From positions 1 to 33,898 of the forward strand of contig JANQRV010000382.1 of assembly GCA_028284395.1 (NCBI GenBank): a stretch of 33,898 nt of DNA. Direction: 5' to 3'. The position numbers and the translations under genes were made by a program. This stretch comes from Saprospiraceae bacterium. Lineage in GTDB: Bacteria; Bacteroidota; Bacteroidia; Chitinophagales; Saprospiraceae. The notes beneath the pieces are model-generated. The model was not told where the DNA came from. It did no database searches and saw nothing but the letters and a program-made list of their open reading frames with translations. How positions within the stretch are numbered: position 1 is the stretch's first letter; each line of letters opens with the position of its first letter. Below, one piece after another: positions 25,293 to 33,610 of this stretch.

Positions 25293-25970
25293 TTAGTTTT
25301 CGAGGATGGTCCCATCGCCCATTTCTATGATGCGATCGGTTTTTTTCGCAAAATCCATATCGTGGGTTACGATGAGCATCGACATTTCTTGCTGATTGCC
25401 TAACGCTCGCAGGATGTTGAAAACATTCTCCGAGTTTTTACTATCCAGATTACCCGTAGGTTCGTCTCCGATGATCAGTAAAGGATCGTTAATCAGGGCA
25501 CGAGCAATGGATACCCTTTGCTTTTGTCCGCCAGAAATTCTAAATGCTTTTTTGTACGCCTGATCGGCCACTCCCAGGATCTCTAGTTTCTCAAGGGCCT
25601 TTTTCTTAATAGTACTTTCTTTTTCCCGGCCCAATTTAAGTGCCGGCAACATCACATTCTTCAACACTGAAAAATCGGATAGTAGGTAGTGAAATTGGAA
25701 GATAAAGCCGATTTTTCCATTGCGTATTCTTGCCAATTCATCGTTGCTAAGTTCTGACATGTGTTGTCCGTCAATGATGAGATCACCTTGATAGTCCGTA
25801 TCCATGGTCGAAAGAATGTACAACAGGGTCGATTTTCCACAACCGGATTTTCCCATAATGGAGACAAATTCGCCTTGCTGAACCTGAAGGGAGATGTCCT
25901 TCAGAACATGAAATTCAACGGGCTCTAAAAAGAATTTATTGATATTTTTTGTTTCCAAAACCGGTCTCAT
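25293..25970 (-). CDS. ABC transporter ATP-binding protein, MacB/LolD type
   Basis: The 225-residue ATPase is close to LolD and MacB nucleotide-binding domains: Walker [10 protein letters not shown] (40-48), Q-loop FQFHYLL, signature ISGGQKQR (145-152), Walker B LLIIGDE (164-170) followed by PTGNLDS, and the H-loop H203. It powers the permease encoded 10 bp upstream. The Gly in IIGDEP, where most relatives have Ala, is minor. It is the last gene of the adaptor-permease-ATPase operon and acts at the inner membrane. Confidence 0.95.
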   Translation of the reverse strand: MRPVLETKNINKFFLEPVEFHVLKDISLQVQQGEFVSIMGKSGCGKSTLLYILSTMDTDYQGDLIIDGQHMSELSNDELARIRNGKIGFIFQFHYLLSDFSVLKNVMLPALKLGREKESTIKKKALEKLEILGVADQAYKKAFRISGGQKQRVSIARALINDPLLIIGDEPTGNLDSKNSENVFNILRALGNQQEMSMLIVTHDMDFAKKTDRIIEMGDGTILEN

Positions 25971-25980
25971 ATCTCCTTCT

Positions 25981-27246
25981 TTATTGGCCTCTAATGATTT
26001 CTACCGGATCGATTCTTTTGGCCTTTAAAGCCGGCAAATAACCAGCCAAAAAAGTAAAGACCAGAGCAAAGGCAATACCAGTGAAATAAAAAACGGGGTC
26101 AAAGTTTATGGGGTAAGTAGTGATGGTTGGTAAGGCCTCCGTTACAAAGGGAATGTTGTCGATGACAACGGAAACTCCATGACCAAGCGCTAAGCCCAAC
26201 ATTCCCCCTATCGTACCGATTACCAAGGCTTGGATGATAAATATCAATAGGACATCCGTACCCGTAAAACCGGTTGCTTTTAGAATAGCGATGTCGTTCA
26301 TTTTTTCATAGATAAACATATTGAGGATGTTGTAAATACCAAAACCTGCTACGACCAGGATGGTCATCGACACTGCATAAGAAATCAGGGTTCTAATATC
26401 AGAACCGGTATCAAATTGAGCATTGGCTGTCTTTATATCTAAGGCTTCAATATCGTATAAATTTTCAATCGTTTCCGACATCGGTCCGGCATCTTCCATA
26501 TCGTGAAGTTTTACGTGAATACGGCTGATGTAATTATTCCCAACCCCCAGTAACTGTTGCGCCATTTTCAGACTGACGTAGCTTTGTACATCATCTACTT
26601 CTGCCAACCCGCTTTGAAAAATCCCTTCAACTGATAAAGAGTAATTGACCCCATTGGTATTCATGACCTGCAATTTATCTCCTACCGAAAGGGATAGTTT
26701 TTTGGCAATTCCCGCGCCCAACAAAACACTATTTTTCTTCTTTTTCAGACTATAGACATCGCCATCGGTAATGTAATCACTGAAATTGAACAGCCGGATC
26801 TCTTCATGTACATCGATGCCATTGATCACGCCATTTAGATTGTTGGTGCCAGCTCGGTAGAATACTTTACAGGTGGTCTGAGGAGTAGCTCCATTGACTT
26901 TACGATGGTCTTTTAGTTGAGATAAAATAGGCAAAGCGTTGGGAATGCGCTCCAACCGACTTTTGGGTTTGATGGAATGAATGAAATTGGTATGCTCCCA
27001 TAGGCTTTCCATTTTGCTGACCGGCTGGATCTCAGAAGGATCACTCTTGGTAAAAAGCTGAATATGAGGAGTTCTATTCAAAACCAAACCATCCAGCAAC
27101 CCATTGAGTCCGGTCATAAAACTCATCATGATGATATACATTCCAATTCCAAAAGTAACGCCAAGCATGGCCACGACCGTTTGCTTTACCTTAGAAAGCA
27201 AATGGGTCTTCGAAATGTCCATCAAGAGCAGTAATCGACTCATCAT
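25981..27246 (-). CDS. ABC transporter permease, FtsX/MacB family
   Basis: The 421-residue protein has an N-terminal membrane helix (about residues 25-48), a large extracytoplasmic MacB-type domain (about 50-285) and three C-terminal helices. The last part contains IYNILNMFIYEKMNDIAILK and the closing PALKAKRIDPVEIIRG, both typical of MacB/LolE permeases. Mechanotransmission permeases of this type work with a periplasmic adaptor to expel peptides, lipids or antibiotics. Its ATG (27246) overlaps the stop of the adaptor gene by four bases. The substrate is unknown. Confidence 0.93.
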   Translation of the reverse strand: MMSRLLLLMDISKTHLLSKVKQTVVAMLGVTFGIGMYIIMMSFMTGLNGLLDGLVLNRTPHIQLFTKSDPSEIQPVSKMESLWEHTNFIHSIKPKSRLERIPNALPILSQLKDHRKVNGATPQTTCKVFYRAGTNNLNGVINGIDVHEEIRLFNFSDYITDGDVYSLKKKKNSVLLGAGIAKKLSLSVGDKLQVMNTNGVNYSLSVEGIFQSGLAEVDDVQSYVSLKMAQQLLGVGNNYISRIHVKLHDMEDAGPMSETIENLYDIEALDIKTANAQFDTGSDIRTLISYAVSMTILVVAGFGIYNILNMFIYEKMNDIAILKATGFTGTDVLLIFIIQALVIGTIGGMLGLALGHGVSVVIDNIPFVTEALPTITTYPINFDPVFYFTGIAFALVFTFLAGYLPALKAKRIDPVEIIRGQ

Positions 27247-28334
27247 CTGCCGGGTTTAATCAATAAAGAGGAAGTATCGATGCCGGAAATAATCTCTACA
27301 AACTCCATATTTTTCACGCCAACGGTGACGTTTTGTTCCCCTTCATTTGTCTGTACTTTATTGCCTTTCAGCAAGTATTCGGAAGGAATGACCATTGCAT
27401 TTTTTCGTTTATCGACGATGATGTTCGCCTCTCCCGCCAAACCGTTGTATAGTTTTGATGGTCCTCTCAAAAAAGTACTTTCTACCCGGAAGGTTTGAGT
27501 GGTCTCATCCTTTTTGGGAAGCAGTTTACTTACTTGAGCAATGAAAACATCATTTGCATAAGCATCCAGCGTAATGGCGACGGTATCTCCAATGTTTATT
27601 TTAGTAATGTCTTCTTCGTCAATATCCATTTCAATGACAAAATCGTCGGCGCTACCAATTTCTGCCAAACGCTCTTGAGCACTGATAAGCTCTCCTTCCT
27701 CTTTATAGAGGGCATAGACCAAACCATTGATCGTCGAACGGAGGGCAAAATCTTCTAATTGGGTCTGTTCCGCTTCTGCCAGGTCCCGGGCTTTTTTATA
27801 CTGATTCTCTAAGTTATTGAGTGTTTGTGCTCTTTTCTTCAACAAGATTTCGTATTTGTTTTGAGTGGCAACGTACGCTAATTCATACCTTTCAAGATCT
27901 ATTTTCTTCCCTATATTTTGTGCCCACAGTTCTTTTTGACGAAAGTAATTGATCGAATCTAACGACAATTCCTCCCTCAGCGTTTTCAATTCCAGCTCTA
28001 TATTAAGTAGTAAGTTGTTCTCACCCACAAAGTTCTCTTTTGCTTCCTGTAGGTTTATATTGGCACTGCTGACTCTGTTTTTCACATCTGCAGTAGGAGA
28101 AATCTTGATCAACAATTGTCCTTTCTTGACTTGTTCACCTTCCTCCACAAAAACTTCTTTAATAATGCCAGAACGGATCGGCTGTGGAAAATAGGATACT
28201 TTGGGCCGAATGAACACGGACGCATATACTGATTCTGTAATGTCAGTTACAGCTGGCCTTAGCATTTCACCGTCATGATTTGGATTGCAGGAAAGCGCTG
28301 CCAAGAGTGCTGTCAATAAGATGTGTTTCGTCAT
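27243..28334 (-). CDS. HlyD/MacA-type periplasmic adaptor lipoprotein
   Basis: The 363-residue protein starts at ATG 28334, just before a lipoprotein signal (LLAALSC, C16); the longer frame from 28391 adds 19 residues upstream of it. It has the biotinyl-lipoyl-like hairpin halves (SGIIKEVFVEEGEQVKKGQL and ALRSTINGLVYALYKEEGEL) around a long alpha-helical coiled-coil hairpin (about 100-210), then a beta-barrel domain (GDTVAITLDAYANDVFIAQV). It bridges the inner-membrane permease to an outer-membrane channel. No TolC-like gene lies nearby, so the channel must be encoded elsewhere. It is the first gene of the three-gene operon; no promoter match was found upstream. Confidence 0.93.
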   Translation of the reverse strand: MTKHILLTALLAALSCNPNHDGEMLRPAVTDITESVYASVFIRPKVSYFPQPIRSGIIKEVFVEEGEQVKKGQLLIKISPTADVKNRVSSANINLQEAKENFVGENNLLLNIELELKTLREELSLDSINYFRQKELWAQNIGKKIDLERYELAYVATQNKYEILLKKRAQTLNNLENQYKKARDLAEAEQTQLEDFALRSTINGLVYALYKEEGELISAQERLAEIGSADDFVIEMDIDEEDITKINIGDTVAITLDAYANDVFIAQVSKLLPKKDETTQTFRVESTFLRGPSKLYNGLAGEANIIVDKRKNAMVIPSEYLLKGNKVQTNEGEQNVTVGVKNMEFVEIISGIDTSSLLIKPGR

Positions 28335-28456
28335 GGTTCGATTTGCACGGAGATTTTGCAGCAAGTTTGGCATAAAAAAATTCGGATCCATTGATAAAAG
28401 TCACTGCAGAAACCGACTTTTGACAGAACACTTTGGCAGGACTAGCTTAAGAACTC

Positions 28457-28893
28457 CTAAAACGCATTCTGGGCCCAGTCTTCCAATGAGGGCAACTCAA
28501 CCCCAAGCAGCTTTCTGATGGCTTCTGTATTCGGATTAAGCAAGGAAGCACCTTCTGTATCCTGCCATCGGTAAAATTGTGCATAGTCTCTGGCTATCTC
28601 CTCGCCCATGATCGGCGTTAGTATTTCCTCCAATTGTTGGTGGGTAACGGGTACGTAGGTCGCTAAGTCCTTACAGGATAAGTAGTTGACGGGAATCGAC
28701 ACTCCGGATCCCCACGTATGACTGTGGTACAGTACTGCTTATCACAAATACAGTTTTGGGGGTTCCAACAAATCGGATGGCTTCCATACTGTGCTGAGCA
28801 ATTTCAATCATCCGGTCAGGAATGATGGCTGCCGGAATTTGCAAAAGCTGTTCCCTGTGAGCCCGTGGCATTAAACAACAGAATTCGATCCAT
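28457..28893 (-). pseudogene. Decayed NmrA-type NAD(P)-dependent oxidoreductase gene
   Basis: Three consecutive fragments on the minus strand lie in three different frames. First comes MDRILLFNATGSQG from ATG 28893, a dinucleotide-binding N-terminus that soon hits a stop. Next is a fragment (about 28870-28671) with MEAIRFVGTPKTVFVISSTV, like the NmrA second strand-turn region. Last is a fragment (from about 28702 to 28457) with EEILTPIMGEEIARDYAQFY and an end LLGVELPSLEDWAQNAF, like the family C-terminus. Intact relatives are about 290 residues; here only about 145 codons remain, so frameshifts and large internal deletions are both present. HxlR-type regulators often sit divergent to exactly this enzyme family (for example QorR/QorB), which supports the reading. 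Family assignment is from memory of motifs. Confidence 0.75.
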
Positions 28894-28958
28894 GATCCAT
28901 TTAATTTGTAGCATTTAAGCAGGTGATCTAATTGATTAGCAGCACAAAACTAGGTATC

Positions 28959-28990
28959 TTTAGTATCAAAAGTATAACAGTATACATTTG
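28959..28990 (+). promoter_or_regulatory. Promoter of the HxlR gene
   Basis: TACATTTG (28983-28990) is a perfect -7 box, with a TTTAG sequence (28959-28963) about 21 bp upstream as a weak -33 element. The predicted start is near 28997, giving a leader of about 30 bases. The -7 box is embedded in an inverted repeat. Confidence 0.5.
28967..28974 (-). promoter_or_regulatory. Residual -7 box of the NmrA pseudogene
   Basis: Minus-strand TACTTTTG (28974 to 28967) is a perfect TAnnTTTG match, back to back with the HxlR promoter and next to the GTATAC cluster. It predicts a leader of about 65 bases before ATG 28893. The -33 element is weak. Confidence 0.4.
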
Positions 28991-29015
28991 TATACCAGTA
29001 TTAAAAAGTATACTT
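28980..29015. promoter_or_regulatory. GTATAC operator cluster of the HxlR regulator
   Basis: GTATAC occurs at 28980-28985, 28990-28995 and 29008-29013. The first two form the inverted repeat GTATAC-ATTT-GTATAC around the -7 box; the third is the core of the 10-bp palindrome AAGTATACTT (29006-29015) downstream of the predicted start. Their placement fits autorepression. Confidence 0.65.
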
Positions 29016-29026
29016 AAACGTGTCAA

Positions 29027-29368
29027 ATGAATCAGAAATCAGAAATAACAAAAAAGCTCTTACCGGTGATGGATACCATGGAGTTGTTAAACGGCCGCTG
29101 GAAGATCGTCATTATGACGACTTTGTACTTGGGAGGCACCATGCGATTCAATGAGATTAAGAATAGCATTCCGAGAATAACCGGCAGGGTTCTATCAAAA
29201 GATTTAAAGTTTCTGGAAAGTCACCAGATCGTGTCTCGGACGGTAAAGGACACCTCCCCTATTACGGTCGAATACGAATTGACCGAATACGGAAAGACTT
29301 TGGATTCTGTATTTAGAGCCCTCACAGAATGGGGGATCCAGCATCGGAAAAGAATTATCCGCAAATAG
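29027..29368 (+). CDS. HxlR family transcriptional regulator
   Basis: The 113-residue protein is a single winged-helix HxlR domain: MELLNGRWKIVIMTTLYLGG, then MRFNEIKNSIPRITGRVLSK, LKFLESHQIVSRTV and the wing VEYELTEYGKTLDSVFRAL. Length is normal for the family. It contains no cysteine at all, so the thiol-based sensing seen in YodB- or QorR-type members cannot operate. It is divergent from the wrecked NmrA-type gene, its likely former target, and is followed after 13 bp by a kinase-like gene that is probably in the same transcript. A GTATAC cluster overlaps its promoter. Confidence 0.93.
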   Translation: MNQKSEITKKLLPVMDTMELLNGRWKIVIMTTLYLGGTMRFNEIKNSIPRITGRVLSKDLKFLESHQIVSRTVKDTSPITVEYELTEYGKTLDSVFRALTEWGIQHRKRIIRK

Positions 29369-29381
29369 TTTGACGCTCCTT

Positions 29382-30314
29382 ATGGCAGACCGATCGCACA
29401 TGTCCGATGAATCACTGAATGCAATGCTCGCTCAATACGGATTGGGAGAATTGGTCGAACAAAAGGCATTTTCGACTGGTACCGTACAAGAGAATATACT
29501 CGTTAAATCTGAGCAGGGTATACAGGTACTGAAACACTATAAGACTCGCTCGAGAGCCTACGTTGAATTTGAAATAGCATTGATTGAATATCTGATTCAA
29601 AACGATTTTTGCTGTCCAGGAATTTATAAAAACAAGCAAGGAGAGCAATACCTTTTGAGAGATAATAGAGTCATTGTGTTCTATGAATATGTGGAAGGAG
29701 AGCACAAAGAAGCGCTTAATGATGATGAGCTTAGCCAGCTCATTGAGAAAATAGCTGAATTGCACATACTTACTCGGAGCCTAAATATCAAAGGATATGA
29801 AAATCGCTGGAACTATGGCATAGACTTTTGCAGGAATTACATCAAAAGCATACGGAGTAGCGATCGGGAAAAGAGGGACTGGTTCCTCAGGGAATTGAAC
29901 CAGTTAGATTTGCCAACAGCAATTGCCAAAGGAGTCATCCACGGAGATTTAGATAAGTCCAACCTCTTATTCAAAAATGGAGAATTAGTAGCAATTATTG
30001 ATTTTGATGACTCCAATTACAGCTATTTGTTATTGGATATCATCAGTCTAATCAACAATAAATGTGAAAACTTTCTTGAGGACGAATACTTCCATGCTGC
30101 GGGTGGCATCATCAGGAGATATTCAAAAATCAGAAAGTTAGAACCAAAAGAGCGACAACACCTATTTGATGTTTTAAGGCTTTCCATTCTCATCGACTGT
30201 CTTTGGTTCTTTGAACGAGGTCATTATCCGCACTTTAAAGAAAAGGAAAAAATGGATCGCTTAAATAAGCTCGGCCGGGATAACTATTACAATCGGATCT
30301 TCTCATCTAGTTAG
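29382..30314 (+). CDS. APH-fold phosphotransferase (aminoglycoside/homoserine/choline kinase-like)
   Basis: The 310-residue protein has the APH kinase fold: an N-lobe with LVKSEQGIQVLKHYKTRSRA (ATP-binding Lys), the hinge VIVFYEYVEGE, the catalytic loop H187-G-D-L-D-K-S-N194 with D189, and the metal-binding D207-F-D. This family includes aminoglycoside phosphotransferases, homoserine kinase ThrB2 and fructosamine or choline kinases; the substrate cannot be read from the sequence. ATG 29382 is used; 29400 is also possible. It lies 13 bp after the HxlR gene and is probably co-transcribed. The coding sequence is A+T-richer than the genes before 28000, which may hint at acquisition. Confidence 0.88.
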   Translation: MADRSHMSDESLNAMLAQYGLGELVEQKAFSTGTVQENILVKSEQGIQVLKHYKTRSRAYVEFEIALIEYLIQNDFCCPGIYKNKQGEQYLLRDNRVIVFYEYVEGEHKEALNDDELSQLIEKIAELHILTRSLNIKGYENRWNYGIDFCRNYIKSIRSSDREKRDWFLRELNQLDLPTAIAKGVIHGDLDKSNLLFKNGELVAIIDFDDSNYSYLLLDIISLINNKCENFLEDEYFHAAGGIIRRYSKIRKLEPKERQHLFDVLRLSILIDCLWFFERGHYPHFKEKEKMDRLNKLGRDNYYNRIFSSS

Positions 30315-30441
30315 TCCACCTGATGCGGACTGACATTGATCATAAGGTCAAATGACAAGGGTCATCCTAAGGATCAGAAATTTCCCCGAAGTTGGACCTG
30401 AGTTTAGATTTGGCCCCCGTTGTTGCTTTTTTCATCTATTA

Positions 30442-30963
30442 ATGCATCTTATGGTATGGCATCTTGAACCGATATTAAAGCCGGAGTCTTTCGTTTGTCC
30501 TGCGTGTCTTGGCAAAACACAAATGACGTCCGTTGGGGAAGACACCTTGTTTGCCGACATCGCTGTCGAGCAATCACTCTGGAATGCCGGAGTGTTATGG
30601 GGCGTTTGTGCTTCCTGCTCAGAAGAGCTGTATCAGGTCAAAATCAGCATTGCCTCCAATGGCATCCCACATCAAAGGCCAGACAATCGGTACCTAAAAG
30701 ACGCGCGATCAAAATCTGCCTTTAGCTTCTTTTGGGCAAACCCCAAAAAGTGGACTTGGAAGGGCCTGCGCATTCCCAACTATACAAAATGGGAACTTCA
30801 ACATCACGTCGGAGTCCCTTACGGTGCCGGACAAGAAGTGAAATGGGTGGATTGTCATTTGTTTCCGGCATTCCACCAGCTCCGGTTCGATCCATTTGTG
30901 TACGCCCAAGGACTCGCCCATAAGATGATCCCCCAGTTGGTAGCGGCCAAGCTTTGGGACTAA
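30442..30963 (+). CDS. Uncharacterised protein with two CxxC pairs
   Basis: I recognise no family. The open frame extends upstream to 30352, but the first 30 residues there look unlike a protein start, so ATG 30442 is taken (173 residues). Two knuckles, FVCPACLG and WGVCASCSEEL, are about 38 residues apart and could bind one zinc ion. The C-terminal half is rich in Trp, Lys and His (WANPKKWTWKGLRIP, then VKWVDCHLFPAFHQL). There is no signal peptide. It stands alone between the kinase gene and the convergent CocE-type gene. No promoter match was found. Coding status is supported by frame length and the paired Cys motifs, not by homology. Confidence 0.55.
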   Translation: MHLMVWHLEPILKPESFVCPACLGKTQMTSVGEDTLFADIAVEQSLWNAGVLWGVCASCSEELYQVKISIASNGIPHQRPDNRYLKDARSKSAFSFFWANPKKWTWKGLRIPNYTKWELQHHVGVPYGAGQEVKWVDCHLFPAFHQLRFDPFVYAQGLAHKMIPQLVAAKLWD

Positions 30964-30987
30964 GAATGGTTGTTGGGAGAAAGCAGG

Positions 30988-32757
30988 TCAATCGGAAATC
31001 ACGGGAATCAGCAAATTCGAATCGTATTGGCCTCCTGCATGTATTGAATGTTTTCCTCTATTTACAGAATAATGATGTCCCATAGCAGGATGCATAAAGA
31101 AATCTTTTCCTTGCACGACTAATTGAAGTACTTCCCCTTCTTTAAACAAGGTGCTACTGGGAAGTATTTCAATTTCGACCGGTACGATTTCATTCCTGGC
31201 TATTTTCTGAGTATTCTGATGGCTTAAAACGGGTTGCCACGCCGTCGATCTTTCCTCATCCAATTCACGCTCGGAAACACGCAACCACCCCATGGAAACC
31301 GGCCCTTTCAGATAGCCCGTTTTTGCGTAGAATTGAACTTCTTCCCCTTCCCTATTGAGTTTTTTGATCGCTACAAAGAGATCCATGTCCGAACCTTTGC
31401 TGGTAGAAACCCAAAGTTTGAGTCTCATATTACCGCTCAACTCGGTGTCGGTCTCGAACCGATGGACAAAGCTGGCATGATCCTTCATCGGCTTGTATTG
31501 AACGGTTGCCGAATTACTTACGGGACTGGTTTGCAATACATGGGTACTGGTATTCAGAAACAGTTGCCGGTAAACCGTGCGCTTGATCGGCCAGGAGTCT
31601 TCATATCGAACGCGGTAGGTATCCAGGCTTTCCCGTACTTCCAGGCGAACGGATTTGGTGGTATCGAAACCATTTTCCAGTCCTTTTAGAAAGTAGTCGA
31701 AAAAACCTTTTTGAAAGTGCAGTGCTTCATCGCTGTAATAGACAGCCCATTTCTGACGACCGTGGGTAAATAGCCATTTGTTTTCCGAAGAGATTTGTTT
31801 ATAGCCTTCAAAAGCCCCACGTGCATGCAGTCCCTGATCCGACCAGGTCGCGCAGATAAGAGCCGGAACATTGATGGTCTCCAGCTGAATTTGGGGTGGT
31901 TTCTGGATCTTTTGCAAAAGCCGCGGGTTTTTATGCCCCAGCTGAAACAAATAAAATGGGGGAACCGGTTTTTGCTCATTTGCGCAATTCCTTACCCGAT
32001 TTACCCAGAAATGCGTAAATACTGTTTCCGGTATTCCACCGTGATAAAGTACTTCTCGAAAGCTATCCGTATTGCCCTCCCAAGGTATGATTGCCTTTAG
32101 ATGCGAAGGGGGATTTTGCGATGCTGCCACCCATTGAGCGATGGCCAGGTAGGATACCCCATTCAGCCCGACATTTCCATTGCTCCAGGGCTGGGTACCG
32201 GCCCAAGTGATGGTTTCGTGAAAGTCCCTGACATTCTGCTCATCAAAAAGGCTGGCATCTCCTTCTGATTTGAAGTATCCTCGGGTATCTACCTGCACTA
32301 CAGCATATCCTTGAGTGACCCAAAAAGCGGGATCGGGAGCTTCCCACATGGTCCATGGGCTGACCTGAAAGGTCCCCAGGTTGAAATCAGGAAGATACGA
32401 TGCGTTCAAAGGAGGAGGATAAGCCTCGGGGCCTTTATCTTTATCATAAGCAGTAAAAGACAATACCACAGGATAATTGCCTTCTTCTTTAGGCCGGAAT
32501 ACGTTGGCGGACAGTTTTACCCCATCTTTCATCTCAATGGAAAGCCCTTTTTCGATGAGGACATCTTCCTTTAAAGAATCAATGCTCGATACGGAAACGG
32601 GATAACCCCCCTGGTCGGTGGGTACTATGTCTTCAAATGCGATTCGATCACCCGGCTTTAAGTTTTCATAAGGCCGCAGTAGTCGATAATAGGCAATCCC
32701 CAAGACGATCATCAACAGTAAAAAAGTATAGATAAGTATGGATGCAAACTTCTTCAT
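30988..32757 (-). CDS. CocE/NonD family alpha/beta hydrolase (X-Pro dipeptidyl-peptidase-like)
   Basis: The 589-residue protein has an N-terminal membrane anchor or signal (residues 4-24), the alpha/beta-hydrolase domain of the CocE/NonD family, and a C-terminal jelly-roll (from about residue 400: LFLNTSTHVL, then ELSGNMRLKLWVSTSKGSDM). The probable triad is Ser202 (GLNGVSYLA), Asp307 (CATWSDQG) and His332 (LFTHGRQ). Relatives hydrolyse cocaine, cephalosporin esters or Xaa-Pro peptides. It probably acts in the periplasm. It is the second gene of a pair with the TspO-like membrane protein, 2 bp apart. The actual substrate is unknown. Confidence 0.92.
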   Translation of the reverse strand: MKKFASILIYTFLLLMIVLGIAYYRLLRPYENLKPGDRIAFEDIVPTDQGGYPVSVSSIDSLKEDVLIEKGLSIEMKDGVKLSANVFRPKEEGNYPVVLSFTAYDKDKGPEAYPPPLNASYLPDFNLGTFQVSPWTMWEAPDPAFWVTQGYAVVQVDTRGYFKSEGDASLFDEQNVRDFHETITWAGTQPWSNGNVGLNGVSYLAIAQWVAASQNPPSHLKAIIPWEGNTDSFREVLYHGGIPETVFTHFWVNRVRNCANEQKPVPPFYLFQLGHKNPRLLQKIQKPPQIQLETINVPALICATWSDQGLHARGAFEGYKQISSENKWLFTHGRQKWAVYYSDEALHFQKGFFDYFLKGLENGFDTTKSVRLEVRESLDTYRVRYEDSWPIKRTVYRQLFLNTSTHVLQTSPVSNSATVQYKPMKDHASFVHRFETDTELSGNMRLKLWVSTSKGSDMDLFVAIKKLNREGEEVQFYAKTGYLKGPVSMGWLRVSERELDEERSTAWQPVLSHQNTQKIARNEIVPVEIEILPSSTLFKEGEVLQLVVQGKDFFMHPAMGHHYSVNRGKHSIHAGGQYDSNLLIPVISD

Positions 32758-32759
32758 GT

Positions 32760-33542
32760 CTATCCATTTCGGCCTGTCAAAAAACGACCCACAGCTCCCA
32801 ACACCAAAACTACCAGCAGGACAATCACCGTCGTTACAATGGCATCGTCACCGGGATAGTCTTCCGTTTGACGCCGGACCAAGATGGCCGTAAAAGCCCA
32901 GACTACCACCGCGGCATAGGCCCAGTCTTTCCGGGTCCACAACACTGCGAGCGTAATCAATGTAGCAATGATGAGCATGGTGATGGTCCAGATTACTTCG
33001 GACAAACCAAATCCATTCCATTCGAATGCTACCATTAAGGCGGTGATGTTGGCGACGGTTGCAATCGTAATCCACCCAAGGTATACGCTAAACGCCAATC
33101 GGACCGGCCACGGAACCAGCGTCGTGGCCTGACCAATTCCCAATCGCAGATAAATCGTTAGGAGGCAGCCCAGTAACAGGAGCATCAACATTACCGACAA
33201 CGGTAGCAATAGGTAGTGCCAGGCAAACAGCCAGCCCACATTGGCCAGGCAAGAAATGAAAAACCACCAGCCAATGCGCTGCACGTACTCCGGTGCCTCC
33301 TCCGCCCTTGCAAATAGCCCTTTTGCCTGTAGTACCACAAAAATGAGCAGCAGGACATAGATCAGTCCCCATATGGAAAAAGCATAAGCTGCCGGTACGA
33401 ATAAGTTGTCGTACATCTGGGATACTTCGCCCGTGTTGCGCCCGCCAAAAGACAAGATATTGGCCAGGGCATTGAAAGTGATTACCGATAAAAGTCCGAT
33501 GATGTTGGCAATCTGAAGTACTCGGGAATTCGTGTTATTCAT
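32760..33542 (-). CDS. TspO/MBR-like tryptophan-rich membrane protein
   Basis: This 260-residue protein has seven or eight hydrophobic helices and TspO-like features: AYAFSIWGLIYVLLL, a W-W-rich helix (IGWWFFISCLANVGWLFAWH) and YLGWITIATVAN. Classical TspO is about 160 residues with five helices; this is the longer form often annotated as tryptophan-rich sensory protein, with extra C-terminal helices. TspO relatives bind porphyrins and respond to light or oxidative stress; no ligand can be shown here. It lies 2 bp upstream of the CocE-like hydrolase gene and forms an operon with it. The palindromic repeat at 33567-33610 sits just upstream of its start. Confidence 0.8.
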   Translation of the reverse strand: MNNTNSRVLQIANIIGLLSVITFNALANILSFGGRNTGEVSQMYDNLFVPAAYAFSIWGLIYVLLLIFVVLQAKGLFARAEEAPEYVQRIGWWFFISCLANVGWLFAWHYLLLPLSVMLMLLLLGCLLTIYLRLGIGQATTLVPWPVRLAFSVYLGWITIATVANITALMVAFEWNGFGLSEVIWTITMLIIATLITLAVLWTRKDWAYAAVVVWAFTAILVRRQTEDYPGDDAIVTTVIVLLVVLVLGAVGRFLTGRNG

Positions 33543-33566
33543 AAAGAAAAGTTTAGTCTTAGCGCT

Positions 33567-33610
33567 AGTTCTTAAGAACTGGCAAATCTTAAGGTTTGCC
33601 AGTTCTAAGG
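33567..33610. repeat. REP-like palindromic repeat
   Basis: AGTTCTTAAGAACT (33567-33580) is a perfect 14-bp palindrome. It overlaps a 12-bp stem, AGAACTGGCAAA (33575-33586) with TTTGCCAGTTCT (33595-33606), whose loop contains CTTAAG. The unit AGTTCT-TAAG thus recurs. There is no T-run after the stem, so it looks more like a mobile palindromic repeat than a terminator. The right arm supplies the stop of the truncated DinB frame. Confidence 0.7.

Noticed and set aside
28396-28421. AAAAGTC/GACTTTT stem-loop after the NmrA remnant
   Set aside because: Seven A/T-rich pairs with a 12-base loop and no T-run are too weak to call a terminator.
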